Shown here: one piece after another, positions 1-11,800 of the stretch
Position numbering within the stretch: the stretch's first letter is position 1
Layout: each line of letters starts with the position of its first letter
Assembly (NCBI GenBank): GCA_030549335.1
Contig: JAUKPH010000018.1
Span: forward strand, 7,130,001 to 7,194,000
Source of the DNA: Pontederia crassipes
Lineage: Eukaryota; Streptophyta; Magnoliopsida; Commelinales; Pontederiaceae
Reading direction: 5' to 3'
Length of the DNA: 64,000 nucleotides
Made by a program: the position numbers and the translations under genes
Notes under the pieces: model-generated
What the model was told of the DNA's origin: nothing
What the model saw: only the letters and a program-made list of their open reading frames with translations
Database searches by the model: none

Positions 1-23
1 GATCTTTAGAACTTTAAATCTAT

Positions 24-40
24 TTCAAACCGAAGTTGAA
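24..40. repeat. Inverted repeat 1 of the monomer (5-bp arms, 7-nt gap)
   Basis: TTCAA at 24-28 and TTGAA at 36-40 are perfect reverse complements around ACCGAAG. The pair recurs in nearly every monomer. The gap carries the main class marks: aaaccg, aatccg, aagccg or accaaag. It could form a small hairpin, but no function is shown. Confidence 0.85.
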
Positions 41-41
41 C

Positions 42-61
42 CGTTACAATCAAAGATAACG
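42..61. repeat. Inverted repeat 2 of the monomer (5-bp arms, 10-nt gap)
   Basis: CGTTA at 42-46 and TAACG at 57-61 are reverse complements and carry two of the three CpG sites. Several classes break an arm at the CpG: class A has C60T, class E has C42T and G61T, and a few flank monomers have G43A or G61A. Confidence 0.8.
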
Positions 62-97
62 CTCTTGGGGATTATAGTCTTAGAGTAAGGTGCAAAG

Positions 98-110
98 CTA
101 TAAGTTATAG
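98..110. repeat. Dyad CTATAA-G-TTATAG of the monomer
   Basis: A perfect 6-bp-arm palindrome around a single central base recurs at this position in most monomers. Class C has ctataagtaatag, which breaks the right arm. Class A has ttataagttatag, which shortens it. Dense short dyads of this sort have been proposed to matter in centromeric satellites that lack a CENP-B box; that link is inference here. Confidence 0.9.
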
Positions 111-1183
111 ATACTTATTACAACCGTTGGGTGTCCTAAGAGGTGATAGATCTTTAGAACTTTAACTCTATTTCAAACCGAAGTTGAACCGTTACAATCA
201 AAGATAACGCTCTTGGGGATTAGAGTCTTAGAGTTGGGTTCAAAGCTATAAGTTATAGATACTTATTACAATCTTTGGGTGTCCTAAGAGGAGATAGATC
301 TTTAGAACTTTAAATCTATTTCAAACCGAAGTTGAACCGTTACAATCAAAGATAACGATCTTGGGGATTAGAGTCGTAGAGTAAGGTGCAAAGCTATAAG
401 TTATAGATACTTATTACAACCTTTGGGTGCCCTAAGAGGTGATAGATCTTTATAACTTTAACTCTATTTCAAGCCGAAGTTGAACCGTTACAATCAAAGA
501 TAACGCTCTTGGGGATTAGAGTCTTAGAGTAAAGTGCAAAGCTATAAGTTATAGATACTTATTACAACCTTTGGGTGCCCTAAGAGGTGATAGATCTTTA
601 GAACTTTAGCTCTATTTCAAACCGAAGTTGAACCGTTACAATCAAAGATAACGCTCTTGGGGTTAGAGTCTTAGAGTTGGGTTCAAAGCTATAAGTTATA
701 GATACTTATTACAACCTTTGGGTGTCCTAAGAGGTGATAGATCTTTAGAACTTTAAATCTATTTCAAACCGAAGTTGCACCGTTACAATCAAAGATAACG
801 CTCTTGGGGATTTGAGTCTTAGAGTAAGGTGCAAAGCTATAAGTTATAGATACTTATTACAACCTTTGGGTGCCCTAAGAGGTGATAGATCTTTAGAACT
901 TTAACTCTATTTCAAGCCGAAGTTGAACCGTTACAATCAAAGATAACGCTCTTGGGGATTAGAGTCTTAGAGTTGGGTTCAAAGCTATAAATTATAGATA
1001 CTTATTACAACCTTTGGGTGTCCTAAGAGGAGATAGATCTTTAGAACTTTAAATCTATTTCAAACCGAAGTTGAACCGTTACAAACAAAGATAATGCTCT
1101 TGGGGATTAGAGTCTTAGAGTAAGGTGCAAAGCTATAAGTTATAGATACTTATTACAACCTTTGGGTGTCCTAAGAGGTGATA

Positions 1184-1775
1184 GTTCTTTAGAACTTTAA
1201 CTCTATTTCAATCCGAAGTTGAACCGTTATAATCAAAGATAACGCTCTTGGGGATTAGTGTCTTAGAGTTGGGTTCAAAGCTATAAGTTATAGATACTTA
1301 TTACAACCTTTGGGGGTCCTAAGAGGTGATAGATCATTAGAACTTTGACTCTATTTCAAACCGAAGTTGAACCGTTACAATCAAAGATAACGCTCTTGGG
1401 GATTTGAGTCTTAGAGTAAGGTGCCAAGCTATAAGTTATAGATACTTATTACAACCTTTGGGTGTCCTAAGAGGTGATAGTTCTTTAGAACTTTAACTCT
1501 ATTTCAATCCGAAGTTGAACCGTTATAATCAAAGATAACGCTCTTGGGGATTAGTGTCTTAGAGTTGGGTTCAAAGCTATAAGTTATAGATACTTATTAC
1601 AACCTTTGGGGGTCCTAAGAGGTGATAGATCATTAGAACTTTGACTCTATTTCAAACCGAAGTTGAACCGTTACAATCAAAGATAACGCTCTTGGGGATT
1701 TGAGTCTTAGAGTAAGCTGCAAAGCTATAAGTTATAGATACTTATTACAACCTTTGGGTGCCCTAAGAGGTGATA
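1184..1775 (+). repeat. Dimer of classes K-L, tandemly duplicated
   Basis: Two monomers are repeated at 296 bp spacing. K starts gttctttag, has ggattagtgtc and ends gggggtcc. L starts gatcattag and has gactc and gatttgag. The two L copies differ (gtaaggtgcc against gtaagctgc, and gtgtcc against gtgccc), so the duplication is followed by some divergence. The same pair of dimers recurs at 10059-10650 inside the +8875 copy. Confidence 0.85.
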
Positions 1776-4142
1776 GATCTTTAGAACTTTAACTCTATTT
1801 CAATCCGAAGTTGAACCGTTACAATAAAAGATAACGCTCTTGGGGATTAGAGTCTTAGGGTTAGGTTCAAAGCTATAAGTTATAGATACTTATTACAAGC
1901 TTTGGGTGTCCTAAGATGTGATAGATCTTTAGAACATTCACTCTATTTCAATCCGAAGTTGAACCGTTATAATCAAAGATAACGCTCTTGGGGATTAGAG
2001 TCTTAGGGTAAGGTGCAAAGCTATAAGTTATAGATACTTATTACAACCTTTGGGTGTCCTAAGAGGTGATAGTTCTTTAGAACTTTAACTCTATTTCAAT
2101 CCGAAGTTGAACCGTTATAATCAAAGATAACGCTCTTGGGGATTAGAGTCTTAGAGTTGGGTTCAAAGCTATAAGTTATAGATACTTATTACAACCTTTG
2201 AGTGTCCTAAGTGGAGATAGATCTTTAGAACTTTAAATCTATTTCAAACCGAAGTTGAACCGTTACAATCAAAGATAACGCTCTTGGGGATTATAGTCTT
2301 AGAGTAAGGTGCAAAGCTATAAGTTATAGATACTTATTACAACCTTCGGGTGTCCTAAGAGGTGATAGATCTTTAGAACTTTAACTCTATTTCAAACCGA
2401 AGTTGAACCGTTACAATCAAAGATAACGATCTTGGGGATTGGAGTCTTTGAGTAAGGTGCAAAGCTATAAGTTACAGATACTTATTACAACCTTTGGGTG
2501 CCCTATGAGGTGATAGATCTTTAGAACTTTAACTCTATTTCAAACCGAAGTTGAACCGTTACAATCAAAGATAACGCTCATGGGGGTTAGAGTCTTAGAG
2601 TTGGGTTCAAAGCTATATGTTATAGATACTTATTACAACCTTTGGGTGTCCTAAGAGGTGATAGATCTTTAGAACTTTAAATCTATTTCAAACCGAAGTT
2701 GAACCGTTACAATCAAAGATAACGCTCTTGGGGATTTGAGTCTTAGAGTAAGGTGCAAAGCTATAAGTTATAGATACTTATTACAACCTTTGGTTGCCCT
2801 AAGAGGTGATAGATCTTTAGAACTTTAACTCTATTTCAAGCCGATGTTGAACCGTTACAATCAAAGATAACGCTCTTGGGGATTAGAGTCTTAGAGTTGG
2901 GTTCAAAGCTATAAGTTATAGATACTTATTACAACCTTTGGGTGTCCTAAGAGGAGATAGATCTTTAGAACTTTAAATCTATTTCAAACCGAAGTTGAAC
3001 CGTTACAAACAAAGATAATGCTCTTGGGGATTAGAGTCTTAGAGTAAGGTGCAAAGCTATAAGTTATAGATACTTATTACAACCTTTTGGTGTCCTAAGA
3101 GGTGATAGTTCTTTAGAACTTTAACTCTATTTCAATCCGAAGTTGAACCGTTATAATCAAAGATAACGCTCTTGGGGATTAGTGTCTTAGAGTTGGGTTC
3201 AAAGCTATAAGTTATAGATACTTATTACAACCTTTGGGGGTCCTAAGAGGTGATAGATCATTAGAACTTTGACTCTATTTCAAACCGAAGTTGAACCGTT
3301 ACAATCAAAGATAACGCTCTTGGGGATTTGAGTCTTAGAGTAAGCTGCAAAGCTATAAGTTATAGATACTTATTACAACCTTTGGGTGCCCTAAGAGGTG
3401 ATAGATCTTTAGAACTTTAACTCTATTTCAATCCGAAGTTGAACCGTTACAATAAAAGATAACGCTCTTGTGGATTAGAGTCTTAGGGTTAGGTTCAAAG
3501 CTATAAGTTATAGATACTTATTACAACCTTTGGGTGTCCTAAGATGTGATAGATCTTTAGAACATTCACTCTATTTCAATCCGAAGTTGAACCGTTATAA
3601 TCAAAGATAACGCTCTTGGGGATTAGAGTCTTAGGGTTAGGTTCAAAGCTATAAGTTATAGATACTTATTACAACCTTTGGGTGTCCTAAGATGTGATAG
3701 ATCTTTAGAACTTTCACTCTATTTCAATCTGAAGTTGAACCGTTATAATCAAAGATAACGCTCTTGGGGATTAGAGTCTTAGAGTAAGGTGCAAAGCTAT
3801 AAGTTATAGATACTTATTACAACCTTTGGGTGCCCTAAGAGGTGATAGATCTTTAGAACTTTAACTCTATTTCAAACCGAAGTTGAACCGTTACGATCAA
3901 AGATAACGCTCTTGGGGGTTAGAGTCTTAGAGTTGGGTTCAAAGCTATATGTTATAGATATTATTACAACCTTTGGGTGTCCTAAGAGGTGATAGATCTT
4001 TAGAACTTTAAATCTATTTCAAACCGAAGTTGAACCGTTACAATCAAAGATAACGCTCTTGGGGATTTGAGTCTTAGAGTAAGGTGCAAAGCTATAAGTT
4101 ATAGATACTTATTACGACATTTGGGTGCCCTAAGAGGTGATA

Positions 4143-4732
4143 GATCTTTAGAACTTTAACTCTATTTCAAACCGAAGTTGAACCGTTACAATCAAAGATA
4201 ACGCTCTTGGGGATTGGAGTCTTTGAGTAAGGTGCAAAGCTATAAGTTATAGATACTTATTACAACCTTTGGGTGCCCTATGAGGTGATAGATCTTTAGT
4301 ACTTTAACTTATTTCAAACCGAAGTTGAACCGTTATAATCAAAGATAACGCTCTTGGGATTAGAGTCTTAGAGTTGGGTTCAAAGCTATAAGTAATAGAT
4401 ACTTATTACAACCTTTGGGTGTCCTAAGAGGTGATAGATCTTTAGAACTTTGACTCTATTTCAAACCGAAGTTGAACCATTACAATCAAAGAAAACGCTC
4501 TTGGGGATTTGAGTCTTTGTGTAAGGTGCAAAGCTATAAGTTATAGATACTTATTACAACCTTTGGGTGCCCTAAGAGGTGATAGATCTTTAGAACTTTA
4601 ACTCTATTTCAAACCGAAGTTGAACTGTTACAATCAATGATAACTCTCTTGGGGATTAGAGTCTTAGAGTAAGGTGCAAAGCTATAAGTTATAGATACTT
4701 ATTACAACCTTTGGGTGCCCTAAGAGGTGATA
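4143..4732 (+). repeat. Left-flank F-C-D-E quartet (core-like order)
   Basis: Four successive monomers start at 4143, 4291, 4437 and 4585. They carry the marks of core classes F (ggattggagtctttgag), C (tagtactttaac, one base missing at two sites, ctataagtaatag), D (aagaaaacg, gtctttgtgtaagg) and E (aactgtt, caatgataactctc). The C unit is 146 bp, as in the core. It recurs at 13018-13607. Confidence 0.88.
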
Positions 4733-7700
4733 GATCTTTAGAACTTTAACTCTATTTCAAGCCGAAGTTGAACCGTTACAATCAAAGATAACGCTCTTGG
4801 GGATTAGAGTCTTAGGGTTAGGTTCAAAGCTATAAGTTATAGATACTTATTACAACCTTTGGGTGCCCTAAGAGGTGATAGATCTTTAGAACTTTAACTC
4901 TATTTCAAACCGAAGTTGAACCGTTACAATCAAAGATAACGCTCTTGGGGATTGGAGTCTTTGAGTAAGGTGCAAAGCTATAAGTTATAGATACTTATTA
5001 CAACCTTTGGGTGTCCTAAGAGGTGATAGATCTTTAGAACTTTGACTCTATTTCAAACCGAAGTTGAACCGTTACAATCAAAGATAACGCTCTAGGGGAT
5101 TTGAGTCTAAGAGTAAGGTGCAAAGCTATAAGTTATAGATACTTATTACAACCTTTGGGTGCCCTAAGAGGTGATAGTTCTTTAGAATTTTAACTCCATT
5201 TCAATCCGAAGTTGAACCGTTATAATCAAAGATAACGCTCTTGGGATTAGAGTCTTTGAATTGGGTTCAAAGCTATAAGTAATAGATACTTATTACAACC
5301 TTTGGGTGTCCTAAGAGGTGATAGTTCTTTAGAACTTTAACTCTATTTCAATCCGAAGTTGAACCGTTATAATCAAAGATAACGCTCTTGGGGATTAGAG
5401 TCTTAGAGTTGGGTTCAAAGCTATAAGTTATAGATACTTATTACATCCTTTGGGTGTCTTAAGAGGTGATAGATCTTTAGAACTTTGACTCTATTTCAAA
5501 CCGAAGTTGAACCGTTACAATCAAAGATAACGCTCTTGGGGATTTGAGTCTTAGAGTAAGGTGCAAAGCTATAAGTTATAGATACTTATTACAACCTTTG
5601 GGTGCCCTAAGAGTTGATAGATCTTTAGAACTTTAACTCTATTTCAAACCGAAGTTGAACCGTTACAATCAAAGATAACGCTCTTGGGGATTAGAGTCTT
5701 AGAGTTGGGTTCAAAGCCATAAGTTATAGATACTTATTACATCCTTTGGGTGTCCTAAGTGGTGATAGATCTTTAGAACTTTGACTCTATTTCAAACCGA
5801 AGTTGAACCGTTACAAACAAAGATAACGCTCTTGGGGATTAAAGTCTTAGAGTTGGGTTCAAAGCTATAAGTTATAGATACTTATTACAACCTTTGGGTG
5901 TCCTAAGAGGAGATAGATCTTTAGAACTTTAAATCTATTTCAAACCGAAGTTGAACTGTTACAATCAACGATAACGCTCTTGGGGATTAGAGTCTTAGAG
6001 TTGGGTTCAAAGCTATAAGTTATAGATACTTATTACAACCTTTGGGTGTCCTAAGAGGAGATAGATCTTTAGAACTTTGACTCTATTTCAAACCGAAGTT
6101 GAACCGTTATAATCAAAGATAACGCTCTTGGGGATTAGAGTCTTAGAGTTGGGTTCAAAGCTATAAGTTATAGATACTAATTACATCCTTTGGGTGTCCT
6201 AAGAGGTGATAGATCTTTAGAACTTTGACTCTATTTCAAACCGAAGTTGAACCGTTACAATCAAAGATAACGCTCTTGGGGATTTGAGTCTTAGAGTAAG
6301 GTGCAAAGCTATAAGTTATAGATACTTATTACAACCTTTGGGTGCCCTAAGAGTTGATAGATCTTTAGAACTTTAACTCTATTTCAAACCGAAGCTGAAC
6401 CGTTACAATCAAAGATAACGCTCTTGGGGATTAGAGTCTTAGAGTAGGGTTCAAAGCTATAAGTTATAGATACTTATTACAACCTTTAGGTGTCCTAAGA
6501 GGTGATAGATCTTTAGAAATTTAACTCTATTTCAAACCGAAGTTGAACCGTTACAATCAAAGATAACGCTCTTGGGGATTAGAGTCTTAGAGTAAGGTGC
6601 AAAGCTATAAGTTATAGATACTTATTACAACCTTTGGGTGCCCTAAGAGGAGATAGATCTTTAGAACTTTAAATCTATTTCAAACCGAAGTTGAACCGTT
6701 ACAAACAAAGATAATGCTCTTGGGGATTAGAGTCTTAGAGTAAGGCGCAAAGTTATAAGTTATAGATACTTATTACAACCTTTGGGTGCCCTAAGAGGTG
6801 ATAGATCTTTAGAACTTTAGCTCTATTTCAAACCGAAGTTGAACCGTTACAATCAAAGATAACGCTCTTGGGGATTAGAGTCTTAGAGTAAGGTGCAAAG
6901 CTATAAGTTATAGATACTTATTACAACCTTTGGGTGCCCTAAGAGGTGATAGATCTTTAGAACTTTAACTCTATTTCAAACCTAAGTTGAACCGTTACAA
7001 TCAAAGATAACGCTCTTGGGGATTAGAGTCTTAGAGTAAGGTGCAAAGCTATAAGTTATAGATACTTATTGCAACCTTTGGGTGCCCTAAGAGGTGATAG
7101 ATCTTTAGAACTTTAACTCTATTTCAAAGCAAAGTTGAACCGTTACAATCAAAGATAACGCTCTTGGGGATTAGAGTCTTAGAGTTGGGTTCAAAGCCAT
7201 AAGTTATAGATACTTATTACATCCTTTGGGTGTCCTAAGTGGTGATAGATCTTTAGAACTTTGACTCTATTTCAAACCGAAGTTCAACCGTTACAATCAA
7301 AGATAACGCTCTTGGGGATTTGAGTCATAGAGTAAGGTGCAAAGCTATAAGTTATAGATACTTATTACAACCATTGGGTGTCCTAAGAGGTGATAGTTCT
7401 TTAAAACTTTAACTCTATTTCAATCCGAAGTTGAACCGTTATAATCAAAGATAACGCTCTTGGGGATTAGAGTCTTAGAGTTGGGTTCAAAGCTATAAGT
7501 TATAGATACTTATTACAACCTTTGGGTGTCCTAAGTGGAGATAGATCTTTAGAACTTTAAATCTATTTCAAACCGAAGTTGAACCGTTACATTCAAAGAT
7601 AACGCTCTTGGGGATTTGAGTCTTAGAGTAAGGTGCAAAGCTATAAGCTATAGATACTTATTACAACCTTTGGGTGTCCTAAGAACTGAAAGATCTTTAG

Positions 7701-8875
7701 AACTTTAACTTTATTTCAAACCGAAGTTGAACCATTACAATCAAAGATAACGCTCTTGGGGATTAGAGTCTTAGAGTTGGGTTCAAAGCTATAAGTTATA
7801 GATACTTATTACAACCTTTGGGTGTCCTAAGAGGAGATAGATCTTAAGAACTTTAACTCTATTTCTATCCGAAGTTGAACCGTTACAATAAAAGATAACG
7901 CTCTTGGGGATTAGAGTCTTAGGGTTAGGTTCAAAGCTATAAGTTATAGATACTTATTACAACCTTTGGGTGTCCTAAGATGTGATAGATCTTTAGAACT
8001 TTCACTCTATTTCAATCCGAAGTTGAACCGTTACAATCAATGATAACGCTCTTGGGGATTAGAGTCTTAGAGTTGGGTTCAAAGCTATAAGTTATAGATA
8101 CTTATTACAACCTTTGGGTGTCCTAAGAGGAGATAGATCTTTAGAACTTTAGCTCTATTTCAAACCGAAGTTGAACCGTTTCAATCAAAGATAACGCTCT
8201 TGGGGATTAGAGTCTTAGAGTAAGGTGCAAAGCTATAAGTTATAGATACTTATTACAAACTTTGGGTGCCCTAAGAGGTGATAGATCTTTAGAACTTTAA
8301 CTCTATTTCAAACCGAAGTTGAACCGTTACAATCAAAGATAACGCTCTTGGGGATTTGAGTCTTAGAGTAAGGTGCAAAGCTATAAGTTATAGATACTTA
8401 TTACAACCTTTGGTTGCCCTAAGAGGTGATAGATCTTTAGAACTTTAACGCTATTTCAAGCCGATGTTGAACCGTTACAATCAAAGATAACGCTCTTGGG
8501 GATTAGAGTCTTAGAGTTGGGTTCAAAGCCATAAGTTATAGATACTTATTACAACCTTTGGGTGTCCTAAGAGGAGATAGATCTTTAGAACTTTAAATCT
8601 ATTTCAAACCGAAGTTGAACCGTTACAAACAAAGATAATGCTCTTGGGGATTAGAGTCTTAGAGTAAGGTGCAAAGCTATAAGTTATAGACACTTATTAC
8701 AACCTTTTGGTGTCCTAAGAGGTGATAGTTCTTTAGAACTTTAACTCTATTTCAATCCGAAGTTGAACCGTTATAATCAAAGATAACGCTCTTGGGGATT
8801 AGAGTCTTAGAGTTGGGTTCAAAGCTATAAGTTATAGATAGTTATTACAACCTTTGGGTGTCCTAAGTCGAGATA
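4733..8875 (+). repeat. Left-flank diverged monomers without a long duplicate
   Basis: About 28 monomers fill the rest of the 60-monomer interval. Several are mosaics. One starting near 5177 has H-like 5' marks with the C-like cttgggatt and agtaatag. The gttctttaaaac monomer near 7397 has relatives at 18491 and about 57350. The stretch from about 8284 resembles the stretch from about 2664 (offset 5620 bp), with shared tggttgccc and ccgatgttg. The last monomer, 8728-8875, has the private marks gatagttatt and aagtcgagat and abuts the start of duplication copy 2. Confidence 0.85.
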
Positions 8876-11800
8876 GATCTTTAGAACTTTAAATCTATTT
8901 CAAACCGAAGTTGAACCGTTACAATCAAAGATAACGCTCTTGGGGATTATAGTCTTAGAGTAAGGTGCAAAGCTATAAGTTATAGATACTTATTACAACC
9001 GTTGGGTGTCCTAAGAGGTGATAGATCTTTAGAACTTTAACTCTATTTCATACCGAAGTTGAACCGTTACAATCAAAGATAACGCTCTTGGGGATTAGAG
9101 TCTTAGAGTTGGGTTCAAAGCTATAAGTTATAGATACTTATTACAATCTTTGGGTGTCCTAAGAGGAGATAGATCTTTAGAACTTTAAATCTATTTCAAA
9201 CCGAAGTTGAACCGTTACAATCAAAGATAACGATCTTGGGGATTAGAGTCGTAGAGTAAGGTGCAAAGCTATAAGTTATAGATACTTATTACAACCTTTG
9301 GGTGCCCTAAGAGGTGATAGATCTTTATAACTTTAACTCTATTTCAAGCCGAAGTTGAACCGTTACAATCAAAGATAACGCTCTTGGGGATTAGAGTCTT
9401 AGAGTAAAGTGCAAAGCTATAAGTTATAGATACTTATTACAACCTTTGGGTGCCCTAAGAGGTGATAGATCTTTAGAACTTTAGCTCTATTTCAAACCGA
9501 AGTTGAACCGTTACAATCAAAGATAACGCTCTTGGGGTTAGAGTCTTAGAGTTGGGTTCAAAGCTATAAGTTATAGATACTTATTACAACCTTTGGGTGT
9601 CCTAAGAGGTGATAGATCTTTAGAACTTTAAATCTATTTCAAACCGAAGTTGCACCGTTACAATCAAAGATAACGCTCTTGGGGATTTGAGTCTTAGAGT
9701 AAGGTGCAAAGCTATAAGTTATAGATACTTATTACAACCTTTGGGTGCCCTAAGAGGTGATAGATCTTTAGAACTTTAACTCTATTTCAAGCCGAAGTTG
9801 AACCGTTACAATCAAAGATAACGCTCTTGGGGATTAGAGTCTTAGAGTTGGGTTCAAAGCTATAAATTATAGATACTTATTACAACCTTTGGGTGTCCTA
9901 AGAGGAGATAGATCTTTAGAACTTTAAATCTATTTCAAACCGAAGTTGAACCGTTACAAACAAAGATAATGCTCTTGGGGATTAGAGTCTTAGAGTAAGG
10001 TGCAAAGCTATAAGTTATAGATACTTATTACAACCTTTGGGTGTCCTAAGAGGTGATAGTTCTTTAGAACTTTAACTCTATTTCAATCCGAAGTTGAACC
10101 GTTATAATCAAAGATAACGCTCTTGGGGATTAGTGTCTTAGAGTTGGGTTCAAAGCTATAAGTTATAGATACTTATTACAACCTTTGGGGGTCCTAAGAG
10201 GTGATAGATCATTAGAACTTTGACTCTATTTCAAACCGAAGTTGAACCGTTACAATCAAAGATAACGCTCTTGGGGATTTGAGTCTTAGAGTAAGGTGCC
10301 AAGCTATAAGTTATAGATACTTATTACAACCTTTGGGTGTCCTAAGAGGTGATAGTTCTTTAGAACTTTAACTCTATTTCAATCCGAAGTTGAACCGTTA
10401 TAATCAAAGATAACGCTCTTGGGGATTAGTGTCTTAGAGTTGGGTTCAAAGCTATAAGTTATAGATACTTATTACAACCTTTGGGGGTCCTAAGAGGTGA
10501 TAGATCATTAGAACTTTGACTCTATTTCAAACCGAAGTTGAACCGTTACAATCAAAGATAACGCTCTTGGGGATTTGAGTCTTAGAGTAAGCTGCAAAGC
10601 TATAAGTTATAGATACTTATTACAACCTTTGGGTGCCCTAAGAGGTGATAGATCTTTAGAACTTTAACTCTATTTCAATCCGAAGTTGAACCGTTACAAT
10701 AAAAGATAACGCTCTTGGGGATTAGAGTCTTAGGGTTAGGTTCAAAGCTATAAGTTATAGATACTTATTACAAGCTTTGGGTGTCCTAAGATGTGATAGA
10801 TCTTTAGAACATTCACTCTATTTCAATCCGAAGTTGAACCGTTATAATCAAAGATAACGCTCTTGGGGATTAGAGTCTTAGGGTAAGGTGCAAAGCTATA
10901 AGTTATAGATACTTATTACAACCTTTGGGTGTCCTAAGAGGTGATAGTTCTTTAGAACTTTAACTCTATTTCAATCCGAAGTTGAACCGTTATAATCAAA
11001 GATAACGCTCTTGGGGATTAGAGTCTTAGAGTTGGGTTCAAAGCTATAAGTTATAGATACTTATTACAACCTTTGAGTGTCCTAAGTGGAGATAGATCTT
11101 TAGAACTTTAAATCTAATTCAAACCGAAGTTGAACCGTTACAATCAAAGATAACGCTCTTGGGGATTATAGTCTTAGAGTAAGGTGCAAAGCTATAAGTT
11201 ATAGATACTTATTACAACCTTCGGGTGTCCTAAGAGGTGATAGATCTTTAGAACTTTAACTCTATTTCAAACCGAAGTTGAACCGTTACAATCAAAGATA
11301 ACGATCTTGGGGATTGGAGTCTTTGAGTAAGGTGCAAAGCTATAAGTTACAGATACTTATTACAACCTTTGGGTGCCCTATGAGGTGATAGATCTTTAGA
11401 ACTTTAACTCTATTTCAAACCGAAGTTGAACCGTTACAATCAAAGATAACGCTCATGGGGGTTAGAGTCTTAGAGTTGGGTTCAAAGCTATATGTTATAG
11501 ATACTTATTACAACCTTTGGGTGTCCTAAGAGGTGATAGATCTTTAGAACTTTAAATCTATTTCAAACCGAAGTTGAACCGTTACAATCAAAGATAACGC
11601 TCTTGGGGATTTGAGTCTTAGAGTAAGGTGCAAAGCTATAAGTTATAGATACTTATTACAACCTTTGGTTGCCCTAAGAGGTGATAGATCTTTAGAACTT
11701 TAACTCTATTTCAAGCCGATGTTGAACCGTTACAATCAAAGATAACGCTCTTGGGGATTAGAGTCTTAGAGTTGGGTTCAAAGCTATAAGTTATAGATAC

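Larger units (their letters stand above)
1..148 (+). repeat. Reference monomer used for position numbering
   Basis: This first complete unit sets the numbering used in other entries. Landmarks are the gatc start (1-4), an inverted repeat (24-40), the direct repeat AACCG at 28-32 and 39-43 (11-bp spacing), a second inverted repeat (42-61), a G run (67-70), a direct-repeat-like stretch around 73-87 (tagagt-ct-tagagt in most monomers, tatagt here), the dyad at 98-110, and the tail gtgtcctaagaggtgata. CpG dinucleotides sit at 31/32, 42/43 and 60/61. The start point is a convention based on the gatc; a tandem repeat has no natural start. Confidence 0.95.
1..4732 (+). repeat. Left-flank segment duplicated at +8875 bp, copy 1
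   Basis: About 32 diverged monomers that recur at 8876-13607 at a constant offset of 8875 bp. I saw three substitutions (about 176, 2236 and 4613) and no length difference, so identity is near 99.9%. Shared private marks include tataaattat near 984, the accttcggg tail near 2342, gttacag near 2471, and a one-base deletion near 3960. The copy may extend left of the window. From 4733 the next monomer differs at several positions, and from about 5028 the match ends. Confidence 0.93.

Noticed and set aside
24-61. CENP-B box
   Set aside because: The reverse strand has TTCG within the right region, but the required downstream A and CGGG positions do not match in any class I examined.
98-110. TATA-box-like ctataag as a promoter in each monomer
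   Set aside because: It is part of the dyad, occurs hundreds of times, and is not followed by any gene or transcript feature I can see.
3484-3494. Telomere-like TTAGGGTTAGG motif in some flank monomers (also near 1856, 7919, 10731, 12359 and 61277)
   Set aside because: It arises from the ordinary cttagagttgggttc stretch by two substitutions, occurs once per monomer and never in tandem, so it is not telomeric sequence.
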